Shown one piece after another: positions 9,586-18,165 of a stretch of DNA of 64,000 nucleotides. The stretch comes from Phycisphaerales bacterium (GTDB lineage: Bacteria > Planctomycetota > Phycisphaerae > Phycisphaerales > UBA1924), in contig JADLGW010000002.1 of NCBI GenBank assembly GCA_020849105.1, positions 31,259 through 95,258 of the forward strand, given 5' to 3'. The notes beneath the pieces were generated by a model. That model worked only from the letters and a program-made list of their open reading frames with translations, had not been told where the DNA came from and searched no databases. The translations under genes and the position numbers were made by a program. Position 1 is the first letter of the stretch. Each line of letters begins with the position of its first letter.

Positions 9586-10220
9586 GGCACCGGCTCCTCG
9601 GCGGGGTCGTTCGGTTCCGCCAGCGGAACCTCCGTCACCGACGGCACGCCGGTCCACGAGTTCAGTTTCACCTCCAGAGCCCGCTCGGGTGCGTGCGCCA
9701 GCACCAGATACGCCACCTGAGGCGCCCAGGCCGACCCGTCCGGAAGCAACACGCCCAGAACAACGCTCGTCTCCGCATCCCCTGCCGACCCGGTGGGCAA
9801 CTCGGCCGGTGCCTCCGGGGCTCCGCCGCTGCCGCTGGGCAGCGTCTCGCTCGCGTCCACGCCGGCCGGCAACTCCCCCCGGAGCGTGACCACCGGCGTC
9901 GCAGCCGCTCCGTCCCTGGGAGCATCGAGCGGCGCGCTCACCAGCCACCAGGCCCCGCCATGCCGCTCCGCCCGCAGTTCCAGCCCGCGCCCTTCGCGCA
10001 CCGCGTCCGCCCGCACCGCCGCGGCCACCGCGGCCACGTCCCGCCCGGCCGCGTCAAGCCGAGAGCCCGCCAGCCGCTCGTACAGGGCCGGTGTGGCCAA
10101 TCCGCCGAGCAAAGCCACCAGCCCGAGGGCAATGACCAACTCCAGGATGGTGAAGCCTGGCCGCCGCATCCCAGATTCCATAACCGCGGAGCGCAGTGCC
10201 CCGCGGGCCGTGCGATTCAC
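9582..10220 (-). CDS. gspH: GspH-like minor pseudopilin
   Basis: About 212 residues from GTG 10220. The prepilin helix is clear: MRRPGFTILELVIALGLVAL with G^F processing site and Glu+5. Three starts are possible (GTG 10220, ATG 10181, ATG 10169). GTG 10220 is only 7 bases after the gspG stop and follows a G-rich stretch, but gives a 22-residue leader; ATG 10181 or 10169 gives a more usual short one. The GspH label rests on position after gspG and on size. Confidence 0.78.
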   Translation of the reverse strand: MNRTARGALRSAVMESGMRRPGFTILELVIALGLVALLGGLATPALYERLAGSRLDAAGRDVAAVAAAVRADAVREGRGLELRAERHGGAWWLVSAPLDAPRDGAAATPVVTLRGELPAGVDASETLPSGSGGAPEAPAELPTGSAGDAETSVVLGVLLPDGSAWAPQVAYLVLAHAPERALEVKLNSWTGVPSVTEVPLAEPNDPAEEPVP

Positions 10221-10227
10221 ACCCCGC

Positions 10228-10764
10228 TCACGACCCGCCCGACCCGGACGGGCCGGACGACCCTGACGGCGGCGGCGGGGGCTCGTCCCCACCCTGGCCC
10301 GACCCGCCGGCACCGGTCCCCCACGACGTGATGTCGTCCTCGGTCCCCTCCTGCTTGTCGGGGCCGGACGAGGACAGGTCGTAGGTGGACTCGTCGCCGT
10401 GTTCGCTGACCTGCTTGTAGACCCACGGCGTGCCCCAGCCGTCGTTCGGCACGGGCTTCTCGACGAACATCTTCCACTTGTCCTGGGCCGCCTCCGGGTC
10501 CAGCGTCTCCTTGCTCCACAGCACCGCCAGGCCCTCCTGGTCCGTCGGGTACCGGTCGTACGCCAGCCGGAAGAACTTCAGCCCCTGCTGGAGGCCCTGC
10601 ATCTGCACCTGCACGGTGCCCTTCTTGGCCTCGTCCCGCTGCGCGAACAGGTTGATCCCGATCAAGGCCCCCAAGGCCAGGATGATCGCGATCACGATCA
10701 TGATCTCGATGAGCGTGAAGCCGCGGGCGACGCGGCCGGTGCTCGGGAGGGTGCGCTCCGTCAT
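10228..10764 (-). CDS. gspG: Major pseudopilin GspG
   Basis: 178 residues. A textbook major-pseudopilin N-terminus, RGFTLIEIMIVIAIILALGAL, has the G^F cleavage site and Glu+5. The body matches GspG (DEAKKGTVQVQMQGLQQGL, RYPTDQEGLAVLW, NDGWGTPW) and ends with the calcium-site-like DLSSSGPDKQEGTEDD loop. A 30-residue Gly/Pro/Ser tail follows, absent from typical GspG. ATG at 10764 has AAAGGA about eight bases upstream. It is the filament subunit that polymerises on the inner membrane in type II secretion. Confidence 0.93.
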   Translation of the reverse strand: MTERTLPSTGRVARGFTLIEIMIVIAIILALGALIGINLFAQRDEAKKGTVQVQMQGLQQGLKFFRLAYDRYPTDQEGLAVLWSKETLDPEAAQDKWKMFVEKPVPNDGWGTPWVYKQVSEHGDESTYDLSSSGPDKQEGTEDDITSWGTGAGGSGQGGDEPPPPPSGSSGPSGSGGS

Positions 10765-10883
10765 CTGCCTGTCCTTTCTCCGGCCATCCGTTCCGGATAC
10801 GCCCGCTTGGGGCGTTCTGACTTAGCGTACACTAGCCAGCACAACCCCGGGCCGCAACCGGGCGTTCGGGCCTCCGCCCATCT

Positions 10884-12080
10884 TTACATCCCGGGTGTCA
10901 TACGGGTCATCGGCAGGATCAGGGCCGCGGCGACAAGAGTCACCACGCAGGCGATCACCATGATCAGGATCGGCTCGATCAGCCGCACCACCGCCGACAG
11001 CAGCCGGTCAATCCGGGCTTCGATCGTCTCGGCGATCGTCACCAGCACGTCGTCCAGGTTGTTGGCCGATTCCGCCACCGCGATCATCTCGATCACGTCG
11101 TCGGGGAACAGCCCGCTCTCACCGAGCGGCCCCGCTACCCCGTGCCCGGACCGCACCGATGCGGTGGCCGAGTCGATCGCCTCCTCCATGAGGGTGTTGC
11201 CGGCCGCCTCCTTGGCGATCTGCATCGCCGTCAGCACCGGGATGCCGTTGCCCAGCATGGTGCCGAACATCCGGCAGAACCGGGCCGCCGCCAGCGCCCG
11301 CACCAACGGGCCCAGCACCGGGGCCCAGGTCTTGGCCTCCGTCAACTTCCGCGCCACGGCCGGACGCCGCGAGAAGTGCCAGATGAGCACCGCGGCAGCC
11401 ACCAGCACCGCCAGGACGACCAGCCCGTACCCCTGCACCAGGTCGCTTATGGCAAAGACGAACCTGCTGACCGCCGGCAGCCGGTCCTTCATCCGCTCCA
11501 GCATCGGCCGGAACATCGGGATGAACACGCCGAACACCACCGACAGCACGGTGAGCCCGAATACCACCAGCACCGTCGGGTACACCAGGTTCCCGATGAC
11601 CTTCGCCCTGAGGTCCGCCTGCGACGTGACGAACTGACCCAGGCGGTGGAACACCGCCTCCAGGAACCCGCCCTTCTCCCCGGCCCGCACCATCGCCACA
11701 TGGATCCGCGGGAACACGTCCGGCCGCCGGGACATCATCTCCGCCAGTTCCTGGCCCGATGACACACCGTCGGCCAGTTCCTTGAACACCGCCGCTAGGC
11801 GCGGGCGGGCCTTGCGCCCGGAGAGCAACTTCAGCCCCCGGAGCAGCGGCACCCCCGCCTTCAGCAGGTCGCCGATCTGCAGGTAACTCTGGGCCAGCAC
11901 CCGCAGCGGCACCCCCCGCCGCCCCAGTATCGGGGGACGCTGGGCCTGCTCGCGGATCCGCACCGGCACCAGCCGCCGCTGCTCCAGTTCGACAAGCACC
12001 GCCTGCTCGGTCGCCCCGGCGACGACACCCGCCACCCGCTCCCCGCCCTCCGTCACCGCGGTGTATTCAAAGGATGCCAT
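10884..12080 (-). CDS. gspF: Type II secretion inner-membrane platform protein GspF
   Basis: 398 residues, the usual length. Two T2SSF domains (about 70-190 and 270-395), each ending in membrane helices (VYPTVLVVFGLTVLSVVFGV; ILIMVIACVVTLVAAALILP). The N-terminal MASFEYTAVTEGGERVAGVV strand motif is typical of GspF. ATG 12080 lacks an obvious Shine-Dalgarno; immediately upstream is a palindromic element (12089-12160). The gene is first in the minus-strand operon; the cognate ATPase is not next to it but at 42851. Confidence 0.93.
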   Translation of the reverse strand: MASFEYTAVTEGGERVAGVVAGATEQAVLVELEQRRLVPVRIREQAQRPPILGRRGVPLRVLAQSYLQIGDLLKAGVPLLRGLKLLSGRKARPRLAAVFKELADGVSSGQELAEMMSRRPDVFPRIHVAMVRAGEKGGFLEAVFHRLGQFVTSQADLRAKVIGNLVYPTVLVVFGLTVLSVVFGVFIPMFRPMLERMKDRLPAVSRFVFAISDLVQGYGLVVLAVLVAAAVLIWHFSRRPAVARKLTEAKTWAPVLGPLVRALAAARFCRMFGTMLGNGIPVLTAMQIAKEAAGNTLMEEAIDSATASVRSGHGVAGPLGESGLFPDDVIEMIAVAESANNLDDVLVTIAETIEARIDRLLSAVVRLIEPILIMVIACVVTLVAAALILPMTRMTPGM

Positions 12081-12088
12081 GGGCTCGT

Positions 12089-12160
12089 GGGTACCCCGCC
12101 ACTCCGTGGCGGTTCCTGGGTACGGGAGCCGGGAATCCGCGACGGAGTCGCGGGGTACCC
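12089..12160. repeat. Palindromic element (outer stem with two inner hairpins)
   Basis: The outer arms GGGTACCCCG (12089-12098) and CGGGGTACCC (12151-12160) are perfect complements. Between and partly overlapping them lie two perfect hairpins: CCGCCAC-TCC-GTGGCGG (12096-12112) and CCGCGAC-GGA-GTCGCGG (12137-12153). It occupies nearly all of the gap between gspF and the glutathione peroxidase gene. The architecture matches the elements inside lysA and rlmN. Confidence 0.75.
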
Positions 12161-12164
12161 CGGC

Positions 12165-12776
12165 TCAACTCCCCGCGATCGTCGGTTCCGGCTCCCTGGG
12201 AGTTGTCGGCTGCCCGTGCAGCAGTTCCTCGATCTTCTTCACCAGCGCCGGGTCGTCCGGCTTCACCTTCGGTTCAAACCGGGCCACGACGTGACCCTGC
12301 CGGTCCACCAGGAACTTCGTGAAGTTCCATTTCGGCTCCCCGCCGATCGGGGCCGGCTGGGCCGCCAGTTGCCGGTACAGCGGGCTCGTCCCCTCCCCCT
12401 TTACCACGATCTTCCCGAACATCGGGAACGTGACGTGGTAGGTCTCGGTGCAGAACTCCTTGATCTCCGCGTTCGTCCCCGGCTCCTGACCCCCGAACTC
12501 GTTGGCCGGGAAGCCCAGGATCACCAGCCCGGCGTCCTTGTCCTTGGCGTACAGCGCCTCGAGCCCCTCATACTGCGGCGTGTTCCCGCACTTGCTCGCC
12601 ACGTTAACAATCATCACCACCTTGCCCTTGTACGCCGACAACGGCTGGTCCTTGCCGTCAATCGTCTTCATCGTGTACCCGAGCACATAGGCCGGGTCCT
12701 TGGGGGGCGGCGCGGTCGCGGGCTGCACGAACGCCGAAACCGCCACCAGCGACGCGACACCGAGGGAACTGAGCAT
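12165..12776 (-). CDS. Secreted glutathione peroxidase family protein
   Basis: 203 residues. Residues 1-22 form a signal peptide, so it likely acts in the periplasm. The thioredoxin-fold glutathione peroxidase motifs are intact: NVASKCGNTPQY (peroxidatic Cys63, not selenocysteine), LGFPANEFGGQEPGTN (Gln), and WNFTKFLVDRQG (Trp). The family reduces hydroperoxides with glutathione or, in Cys forms, usually thioredoxin. ATG 12776 has a strong AGGAGG upstream. The gene stands between the secretion operon and divergent queD. Confidence 0.92.
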   Translation of the reverse strand: MLSSLGVASLVAVSAFVQPATAPPPKDPAYVLGYTMKTIDGKDQPLSAYKGKVVMIVNVASKCGNTPQYEGLEALYAKDKDAGLVILGFPANEFGGQEPGTNAEIKEFCTETYHVTFPMFGKIVVKGEGTSPLYRQLAAQPAPIGGEPKWNFTKFLVDRQGHVVARFEPKVKPDDPALVKKIEELLHGQPTTPREPEPTIAGS

Positions 12777-12808
12777 GGGAACCTCCTGAAATATCATACC
12801 CGGGCCTC

Positions 12809-12814
12809 TATTGT
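12809..12814 (+). promoter_or_regulatory. -10-like box for leaderless queD-like gene
   Basis: TATTGT followed by five C residues and the GTG start at 12820. There is no Shine-Dalgarno in between. Confidence 0.5.
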
Positions 12815-12819
12815 CCCCC

Positions 12820-13602
12820 GTGCCGACACTCTCGCGCACCGTCCGTTTCTGCATCAACCCGTCCGGTACGGGCGGCGCTGCCGGAGACCGCAACGGCTAC
12901 GCCGGCGTCCCCGCACCCCGCGGCCTTGGCCGCTACTACGAACTGACGGTCACCTGCGGCGGGGACCTTGACCCACGGACCGGTTATCTCCTCAACATCA
13001 AGGATATTGACCGCGCCGCACGCCAGAGCGCGATCCCGATCATCGAGGACGCCTGCCGCGGTGCGCCCCGGACCGACCCGGCTTCGCTCCTTCCCGCCCT
13101 CCACGCCGCTCTCGCGCCCGCGCTGCCCTCGCTCCGCACCGTGCGCTGGGCGGTCACCCCGTACCATTCACTCGAAATGTCCCGTGACTCGGTCGTCCTT
13201 CTTCGCCAGCGCTTCGACTTCGCGGCGTCGCACCGCCTGCATGTGCCGTCCATGACCGACGCCCAGAACCGCGAGGCGTTCGGCAAGTGCAACCACCCCG
13301 GCGGCCACGGCCACAACTACCAGGTCGAGCCGTGCGTGGCCGTCGGCCCCGGCGCCGCGTTCCCGCTCGCTGAACTCGAGCGACTGGCCATGACGCACAT
13401 CGTCGACCGGTTCGACCACAAGCACCTGGACCAGGACACCCCGGACTTCGCCCGCGCCGGCGTCACCTCCACCGTCGAGAACATCGCCCGCGTCTGCTAC
13501 GACCTGCTCGCCCCCCACGTCGCCGCCGCGGGCACCAGCGCCGCGCTCCGCAGCGTCACGGTGTGGGAGTCCGACCGCACCAGCAGCACCTACCCGGGCT
13601 GA
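12820..13602 (+). CDS. queD: Tandem T-fold protein, 6-pyruvoyl-tetrahydropterin synthase/QueD family
   Basis: 260 residues from GTG 12820. The second half (about 125-260) is a 6-carboxytetrahydropterin synthase: FDFAASHRLHVP, EAFGKCNHPGGHGHNYQVEP (Cys and zinc His residues) and the late DHKHLDQD and TVENIARVCYD motifs. The first half also looks like a T-fold of the same family (GRYYELTVTCGGDLDPRTGYLLNIKDID, in two pieces) but lacks the zinc histidines, so the protein seems to be a duplicated, partly degenerate fusion. QueD makes 6-carboxytetrahydropterin on the way to queuosine. Its end overlaps the tag gene on the other strand by 13 bases. Confidence 0.85.
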   Translation: MPTLSRTVRFCINPSGTGGAAGDRNGYAGVPAPRGLGRYYELTVTCGGDLDPRTGYLLNIKDIDRAARQSAIPIIEDACRGAPRTDPASLLPALHAALAPALPSLRTVRWAVTPYHSLEMSRDSVVLLRQRFDFAASHRLHVPSMTDAQNREAFGKCNHPGGHGHNYQVEPCVAVGPGAAFPLAELERLAMTHIVDRFDHKHLDQDTPDFARAGVTSTVENIARVCYDLLAPHVAAAGTSAALRSVTVWESDRTSSTYPG

Positions 13603-14303
13603 CTACGGACAACCCAGGGCGAACCTGGCCGCGAAGCACCGCCCGCGGCATCGTTCCGTATCCGTGCAGCGTGCCCGTGTCGTCGCACGCTGTCCGACGG
13701 AGCCCGGAAGTCAGGGCTCCGCTCATGCCGTTTGACCTCGGCGTGGCGGGGGCAGGTCAGCAGGTGGTCGTTGACCATGCCGACGGCCTGCATGAAGGCG
13801 TAGCAGATGGTGGAGCCGACGAAGCGCAGGCCGAGGGTGCGGAGGTTCTTCGACAGGGCGTCGGATTCCGGGGTACGGGCCGGGACATCGCGGCGGGCGC
13901 GGCGTCGGCCGTCGATGGGGGTGCCGCCGACAAATGGCCAGAGGTAGGCGTCGAATGAGCCGAACTCCTTCTGGATGCGGAGGACGGCGCGGGCGTTGGT
14001 GACGGCGGACCAGACCTTCAGGCGATTGCGGACGATGCCGGGGTCCGCCAGGAGGCGGTGGATTCGTGCCGGGGTGAAGCGGGCGACGCGGGCGGGGTCG
14101 AAGCCGTCGAAGGCCTCGCGGTAGCGGGCGCGCTTGCGGAGGATGGTCTCCCACGAGAGGCCGGCCTGGGCGCCTTCGAGAACGAGGAACTCGAACAGGG
14201 TGCGGTCGTCGTGCACGGGGACGCCCCACTCCGTGTCGTGGTAGGGGATCGAGAGGTCGGTGCGAGCCCAGGGGCATCGTGGCCCGGTGGTTGTGCGGGG
14301 CAT
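13590..14303 (-). CDS. tag: DNA-3-methyladenine glycosylase I
   Basis: 237 residues. Motifs of the Tag family are present in order: RCPWA near the N-terminus, YHDTEWGVPVHDDRTLFEFL, EGAQAGLSWETILRKR, and VNDHLLTCPRHAEV near the end. It excises 3-methyladenine in base-excision repair. Normal Tag ends about at CPRH; here about 45 basic residues follow, read across the convergent end of the queD-like gene, so the stop may be displaced. The start ATG 14303 has no Shine-Dalgarno but a TACGCT box five bases upstream. Confidence 0.92.
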   Translation of the reverse strand: MPRTTTGPRCPWARTDLSIPYHDTEWGVPVHDDRTLFEFLVLEGAQAGLSWETILRKRARYREAFDGFDPARVARFTPARIHRLLADPGIVRNRLKVWSAVTNARAVLRIQKEFGSFDAYLWPFVGGTPIDGRRRARRDVPARTPESDALSKNLRTLGLRFVGSTICYAFMQAVGMVNDHLLTCPRHAEVKRHERSPDFRAPSDSVRRHGHAARIRNDAAGGASRPGSPWVVRSQPG

Positions 14304-14308
14304 TGGCG

Positions 14309-14314
14309 AGCGTA
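14309..14314 (-). promoter_or_regulatory. -10-like box for leaderless tag
   Basis: TACGCT on the minus strand, five bases before ATG at 14303. Confidence 0.45.
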
Positions 14315-14335
14315 GCGGGGCGCACCCGCCGATAG

Positions 14336-14938
14336 ATGGGCATGGGCGACGCCAAGGGCAGGGCCGTGTCGGGATGCCGCGGCGTGACAGCGCCCGCTGC
14401 GGTGATCGTCGTGATCCTGCTGTCGATGGTCTGGCTGCTGCGACACGAGGGACGGGTGTGGTGGTGCGAGTGCCGAACCTCGCGGGTGTGGATCGGCGAC
14501 GTGTGGACGAGCCATTGCTCGCAGCACCTCTCGGACCCGTACAGCCTGACGCACCTGTCGCACGGACTGATCTTCTTCGGGCTGCTGTGGCCGCTGCGGC
14601 GGCGGGTGGGGCTGTCGTGGCGCTTTGTGATCGCCGTGGGTGTGGCGTCGGGATGGGAGGTGCTGGAGAACTCCACGTTCATCATCGAGCGGTACCGGAC
14701 GGTGACGATGTCGCTCGATTATCTGGGGGACAGCGTGGTCAACTCGGCAGGAGATGTCCTGTGCTGCGCCCTGGGGTTCTGGGCGGCGTGGCGGCTGGGG
14801 TTGTGGCGTACCGTCGCTGTGTTCGTAGCGAGCGAGGCGCTGCTGCTGGTGCTGATCCGTGACAACCTGACGCTGAACGTCGTAATGCTGGCGTGGCCGA
14901 TCGAGGCGGTCAGGGCCTGGCAGGCAGCGGGCCACTAA
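14336..14938 (+). CDS. DUF2585 family membrane protein
   Basis: 200 residues with about five membrane helices. It matches the UPF0314/DUF2585 family: WTSHCSQHLSDPYSLTHLSH, ENSTFIIERYRTVTMSLDYLGDSVVNS, and VLIRDNLTLNVVMLAWPIEA. Function unknown. The start may be ATG 14336 or the next ATG at 14342; no clear ribosome site precedes either. It is divergent from tag. Confidence 0.85.
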   Translation: MGMGDAKGRAVSGCRGVTAPAAVIVVILLSMVWLLRHEGRVWWCECRTSRVWIGDVWTSHCSQHLSDPYSLTHLSHGLIFFGLLWPLRRRVGLSWRFVIAVGVASGWEVLENSTFIIERYRTVTMSLDYLGDSVVNSAGDVLCCALGFWAAWRLGLWRTVAVFVASEALLLVLIRDNLTLNVVMLAWPIEAVRAWQAAGH

Positions 14939-14979
14939 GGCAAGGGGCAAAGGGTTGGAGCGGACGTCGTGATGACCCG

Positions 14980-14985
14980 TAGTAT
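14980..14985 (+). promoter_or_regulatory. -10-like box for leaderless small membrane protein
   Basis: TAGTAT followed by six C residues, then the GTG start at 14992. Confidence 0.5.
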
Positions 14986-14991
14986 CCCCCC

Positions 14992-15441
14992 GTGATCCCG
15001 TTCTTCACCGGCTATGCCGTCCTGGTCTGGTTCGCGGCGGCCAGGTTCCGGCGGCAATGGAAGGCGTTCGCGTGGGTCGGTGCGGGGATTGTCGGCCTGA
15101 TCATCGTGGCCCTGCTGCACATCCAGTTGAATGTCTGGACACACGGGCAGATCTACCTGCCGGTTCTGCAATCGATCCTGTACCCGTACACGGTGGTGGT
15201 GGCGGTGATGGGGTTGTACCTGGCGTGCCTGCCCCGGCGTGTGCCGGAGGCGCACTGCACCCGGTGCCGGTACGACCTTCGCGGGCTGGAGCGGGAGCCC
15301 GAGTTGTGCCCGGAGTGCGGGGCGTCGTCTACCCGCGCACGGCCCGCCAGATCGCGCCCAGCAGGAGCGCCCCACCCGGGAGTCCTGCCAGGACCAGCCA
15401 CCTCAGGGCCGATCGTGTGCCTGGACCCAGGGGACCAATGA
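14992..15441 (+). CDS. Small membrane protein with C-terminal zinc ribbon
   Basis: 149 residues. Three hydrophobic helices (FFTGYAVLVWFAA; AFAWVGAGIVGLIIVALL; YTVVVAVMGLYLACL) are followed by HCTRCRYDLRG and ELCPECGA, a four-Cys zinc ribbon that recurs in planctomycete membrane proteins. Function unknown. The last 37 residues are low-complexity and overlap the C-terminal coding end of the convergent GldG-like gene by 113 bases; they may be read-through past an older stop. Confidence 0.7.
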   Translation: MIPFFTGYAVLVWFAAARFRRQWKAFAWVGAGIVGLIIVALLHIQLNVWTHGQIYLPVLQSILYPYTVVVAVMGLYLACLPRRVPEAHCTRCRYDLRGLEREPELCPECGASSTRARPARSRPAGAPHPGVLPGPATSGPIVCLDPGDQ

Positions 15442-17443
15442 CGGCGACGGCGCGGGCCGTGGGGCTCGGGGCGACGCGCTCATCCTGGCCGGCGAGCCAG
15501 TAGATGCTGGCCTCCAGCAGTTCCGCGTTGCCGGGGAATGCGCGGACGGAGCGGCCGTCCACGTTCTGCGCCTGGGCCTCGGTGACGCCGTCCTGGAACC
15601 AGTCGTTGGCACCAATGACGACGAGGCGCTGCGGCTTGCCCGTGGACGGCGCCACTCGGGAGCAGGTGGCCGCGACGGTCCACGGGCCCTGCGTATCGTC
15701 GCGGGAGGAGTCCGGTGTCGGGAGTTCCGGGAGCGCGGCGCCCCGGGTTGAGTGCATCGTGACCCAGAGGTCGCGCCACTGCGACTCGGCCCACGCCTCA
15801 CCGTTGTTGCTCTCGACGCGGTACAACGGCTGCGGCGGCGGGCCGGCCCAGCCGGGCGCGGGGCGCAGCGGGATCGCCCACTCCAGCACGGTGCGCAGGT
15901 TCTTCACGGCGCCGTGGACGGGAGTGGGACCGGGAACGGCGACCAGGGCCTGGTCCACGGCGACCTGCCGGCCTTGCGGCGTCAGCACAGCGCGGATGAT
16001 GGGGCGGGCGGAGTCGGCCTCCAGGCCGAAGAGCGGGAGCGCCGCGACGGTCGGATCCTTCTGTCCATAGGTCGGCAGGTCGGAGGGGGTGATGGAGAGG
16101 AGCAGCGGCGCGCCGTCCTGGACGATACGGGAGATGGCGTGGCCGAGCGCCTCAACGCGGGCGGGGCCGGTGTACTGCTGGTGACTGGTGAGCGGGCTGG
16201 TGCTCAGGACCACATAGACAACCGGGCGTTTGCCGGTAGGGTCCGCCTCCCGGGTTGAGGGTGGCTCCGGGTCCAGGACCGTCGCCCACTCGACCAGGTC
16301 GATGCCCCGAAGGCCCAGCCGCTGGATCATGCCCTGGTATTCACGGGCCTGGGTGAAGGCGCGGGAGGGCGTGCCGTGTATAAGGACGACAACGGGGGCG
16401 GCCGGGCGGGCTAGCGACTCAACGGCGACGGCGAAGAGATCCTCGGCGCGGCGCCCGACATCGGCTCGCATGCCCCCCGGGGTGTCCACAGGCGGGAAGA
16501 GCCATGAGACGGGGATCGCGGTGACGCCCTTGCCCGGTGGGCCGACGACGATCGCGGCCTCCTGGGTTTCGAGGACCGCGGCGACCCTGGCCAGGTCGAG
16601 GCGCTCGAGACGCAGCGCGTCGGCGGCGAGGGCGGCGCGGGTGCGGAGTTCTTCGAGGGCGGCGGCGATCGGGCGCGCGAGGTCCCGGGCGGCGGGAGTT
16701 GCGACGCCGTCCTTCGAGAACGTGCGGACCTTCTCGGCGACATCGGCCAGGCCGGGTTCGAGTTCCGTGAGATACTTGCGGAGCGGAAGGACGGCGGGCT
16801 CCAGGTTCGGGACGCCGAGAGTGGAGGCGGTCGCGGCCAGGGCGTTGCGCGGCGCGGTGGTGAGGGCTGCGAGGCTTTGGGCGGCGTCGCCGGCGCTTGC
16901 GGCCCATTTCATGAAGGCATCGCGGTTCTTGGTGAAGGCCGGGTCGGGCTCCGGCATGGCGTCGCGGACGGCAAGCATGGGCGTGGCGAGCGCGGCCAGG
17001 CCGCGGGCGATGTCGTCCGTCTTGTCGAGGGTTTCACGGACGCGGGCGGTCTGGGCGGCGATCTTCGCGGCGTCGCGGTCCCGGAGGCGTGCCAGGAAGG
17101 ACCGGTACTCGGCGGCGCCGGCGGCCGAGGCGGTATCGATGCGGGTGGCGCGGAGGTGGGGCGAGGCACGCTCGAAGGCGGCCAGGACGTCACCGACCTG
17201 CTCACGGGAGGAGCGCTCGACCCGGCGGGAATCAACGGCGAGCACGATCTCGTAGGGGGCGTCGAGTTCGGAAAGAAGATTGCGGGTGCGCGGGGAGAGT
17301 TCCTGGGCGCGGGTGGCGGTCACGTCCCACGCGGTGGAGTAGCGAGAGGCGAGCAGGTTCGCGATCGCGAGGGAGACCGTGGCCGCGGCGATGAGGACAA
17401 CGGCGAGCAGGCCGTAGCGTGTTCGGCGAGCGGCGGTGCTCAT
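15329..17443 (-). CDS. GldG-like extracellular component of ABC exporter
   Basis: 704 residues. An N-terminal membrane helix (YGLLAVVLIAAATVSLAIANLL) leads to a large extracytoplasmic region with the ABC_transp_aux/GldG pattern (RTRNLLSELDAPYEIVLAVDS, later PVVYVVLSTSPLTSHQQY, a large region related to gliding-type ABC systems), and a second helix near the C-terminus (LRWLVLAGLPGGALLLGAIW). Such proteins are encoded with a permease and ATPase and are of unclear substrate. ATG 17443 overlaps the permease stop (ATGA), so all three genes are coupled. Confidence 0.82.
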   Translation of the reverse strand: MSTAARRTRYGLLAVVLIAAATVSLAIANLLASRYSTAWDVTATRAQELSPRTRNLLSELDAPYEIVLAVDSRRVERSSREQVGDVLAAFERASPHLRATRIDTASAAGAAEYRSFLARLRDRDAAKIAAQTARVRETLDKTDDIARGLAALATPMLAVRDAMPEPDPAFTKNRDAFMKWAASAGDAAQSLAALTTAPRNALAATASTLGVPNLEPAVLPLRKYLTELEPGLADVAEKVRTFSKDGVATPAARDLARPIAAALEELRTRAALAADALRLERLDLARVAAVLETQEAAIVVGPPGKGVTAIPVSWLFPPVDTPGGMRADVGRRAEDLFAVAVESLARPAAPVVVLIHGTPSRAFTQAREYQGMIQRLGLRGIDLVEWATVLDPEPPSTREADPTGKRPVVYVVLSTSPLTSHQQYTGPARVEALGHAISRIVQDGAPLLLSITPSDLPTYGQKDPTVAALPLFGLEADSARPIIRAVLTPQGRQVAVDQALVAVPGPTPVHGAVKNLRTVLEWAIPLRPAPGWAGPPPQPLYRVESNNGEAWAESQWRDLWVTMHSTRGAALPELPTPDSSRDDTQGPWTVAATCSRVAPSTGKPQRLVVIGANDWFQDGVTEAQAQNVDGRSVRAFPGNAELLEASIYWLAGQDERVAPSPTARAVAVIGPLGPGTRSALRWLVLAGLPGGALLLGAIWRAVRG

Positions 17444-18165
17444 CGCCACCTCCGCGACTCGACGGCGACAAAGGCCAGCAGGAGGAACCAGGCGGAGACG
17501 GAGAGGAAGAAAACGACGTGGGCGGTATCGATGACGCCGCGGGCGAAGTCTTCCATGCGCGTGGAGAGGCCGAGCCGGATGAGGATGGCGCCGATGTTCC
17601 CGGGGAGCCGCGCGGCCATGTCGCCGGTCAGGAGGAGCGCGATGAGGAGGAAGAGGAAGGTGCCGAGGAAGGCGAGGGTCTGGTTTGCGGTGAGCGACGA
17701 GACAAGCGTGCCAACGGCGAGGTAGAGCATGCCCAGGAGGACGAGGCTGAGATAACCGGCCAGGATCGGGCCGGGGTCCGGGGCGGGGTCGGAGACCGCG
17801 GCGAGGATGACCGCGTAGATCAGGGTCGGCGCGAGCATGGTGAGGAGGAAGAGGCAGGCGCCGAGGTACTTGCCGGCGACGATGCTGGCGTCGCTGACGG
17901 GACTGGTCATGAGGGGCTCGGCGGTGCCGGAGCGGAACTCCTCGGCGAACAGACGCATGGAAACGGCGGGCATGACCGGGAGCAGGAGCCAGCCGGAGAT
18001 GCCGAAGACGTAGCGGAGGCTCGCGGGCTCGCCCGGGATGAGGGCGGATGAGACGAAGACGACACCGGTGAGGAAAAGGTAGAGAGCGATGACGATCCAT
18101 CCCACCGGGACACGAAAGAGCGAGCGGTACTCGCGGACGGCGATGGCGGAGGCGGCGGGAATCAC
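17440..18165 (-). CDS. ABC-2 type permease (GldF-like)
   Basis: 241 residues with six predicted helices (VPVGWIVIALYLFLTGVVFV; YVFGISGWLLLPVMPAVSM; YLGACLFLLTMLAPTLIYAV and others). The RLFAEEFRSGTAEPLMTSPV loop is typical of ABC-2 permeases in gliding/multidrug exporters. GTG 18165 overlaps the upstream ATPase stop (GTGA), and its stop overlaps the GldG-like start. Confidence 0.88.
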   Translation of the reverse strand: MIPAASAIAVREYRSLFRVPVGWIVIALYLFLTGVVFVSSALIPGEPASLRYVFGISGWLLLPVMPAVSMRLFAEEFRSGTAEPLMTSPVSDASIVAGKYLGACLFLLTMLAPTLIYAVILAAVSDPAPDPGPILAGYLSLVLLGMLYLAVGTLVSSLTANQTLAFLGTFLFLLIALLLTGDMAARLPGNIGAILIRLGLSTRMEDFARGVIDTAHVVFFLSVSAWFLLLAFVAVESRRWR

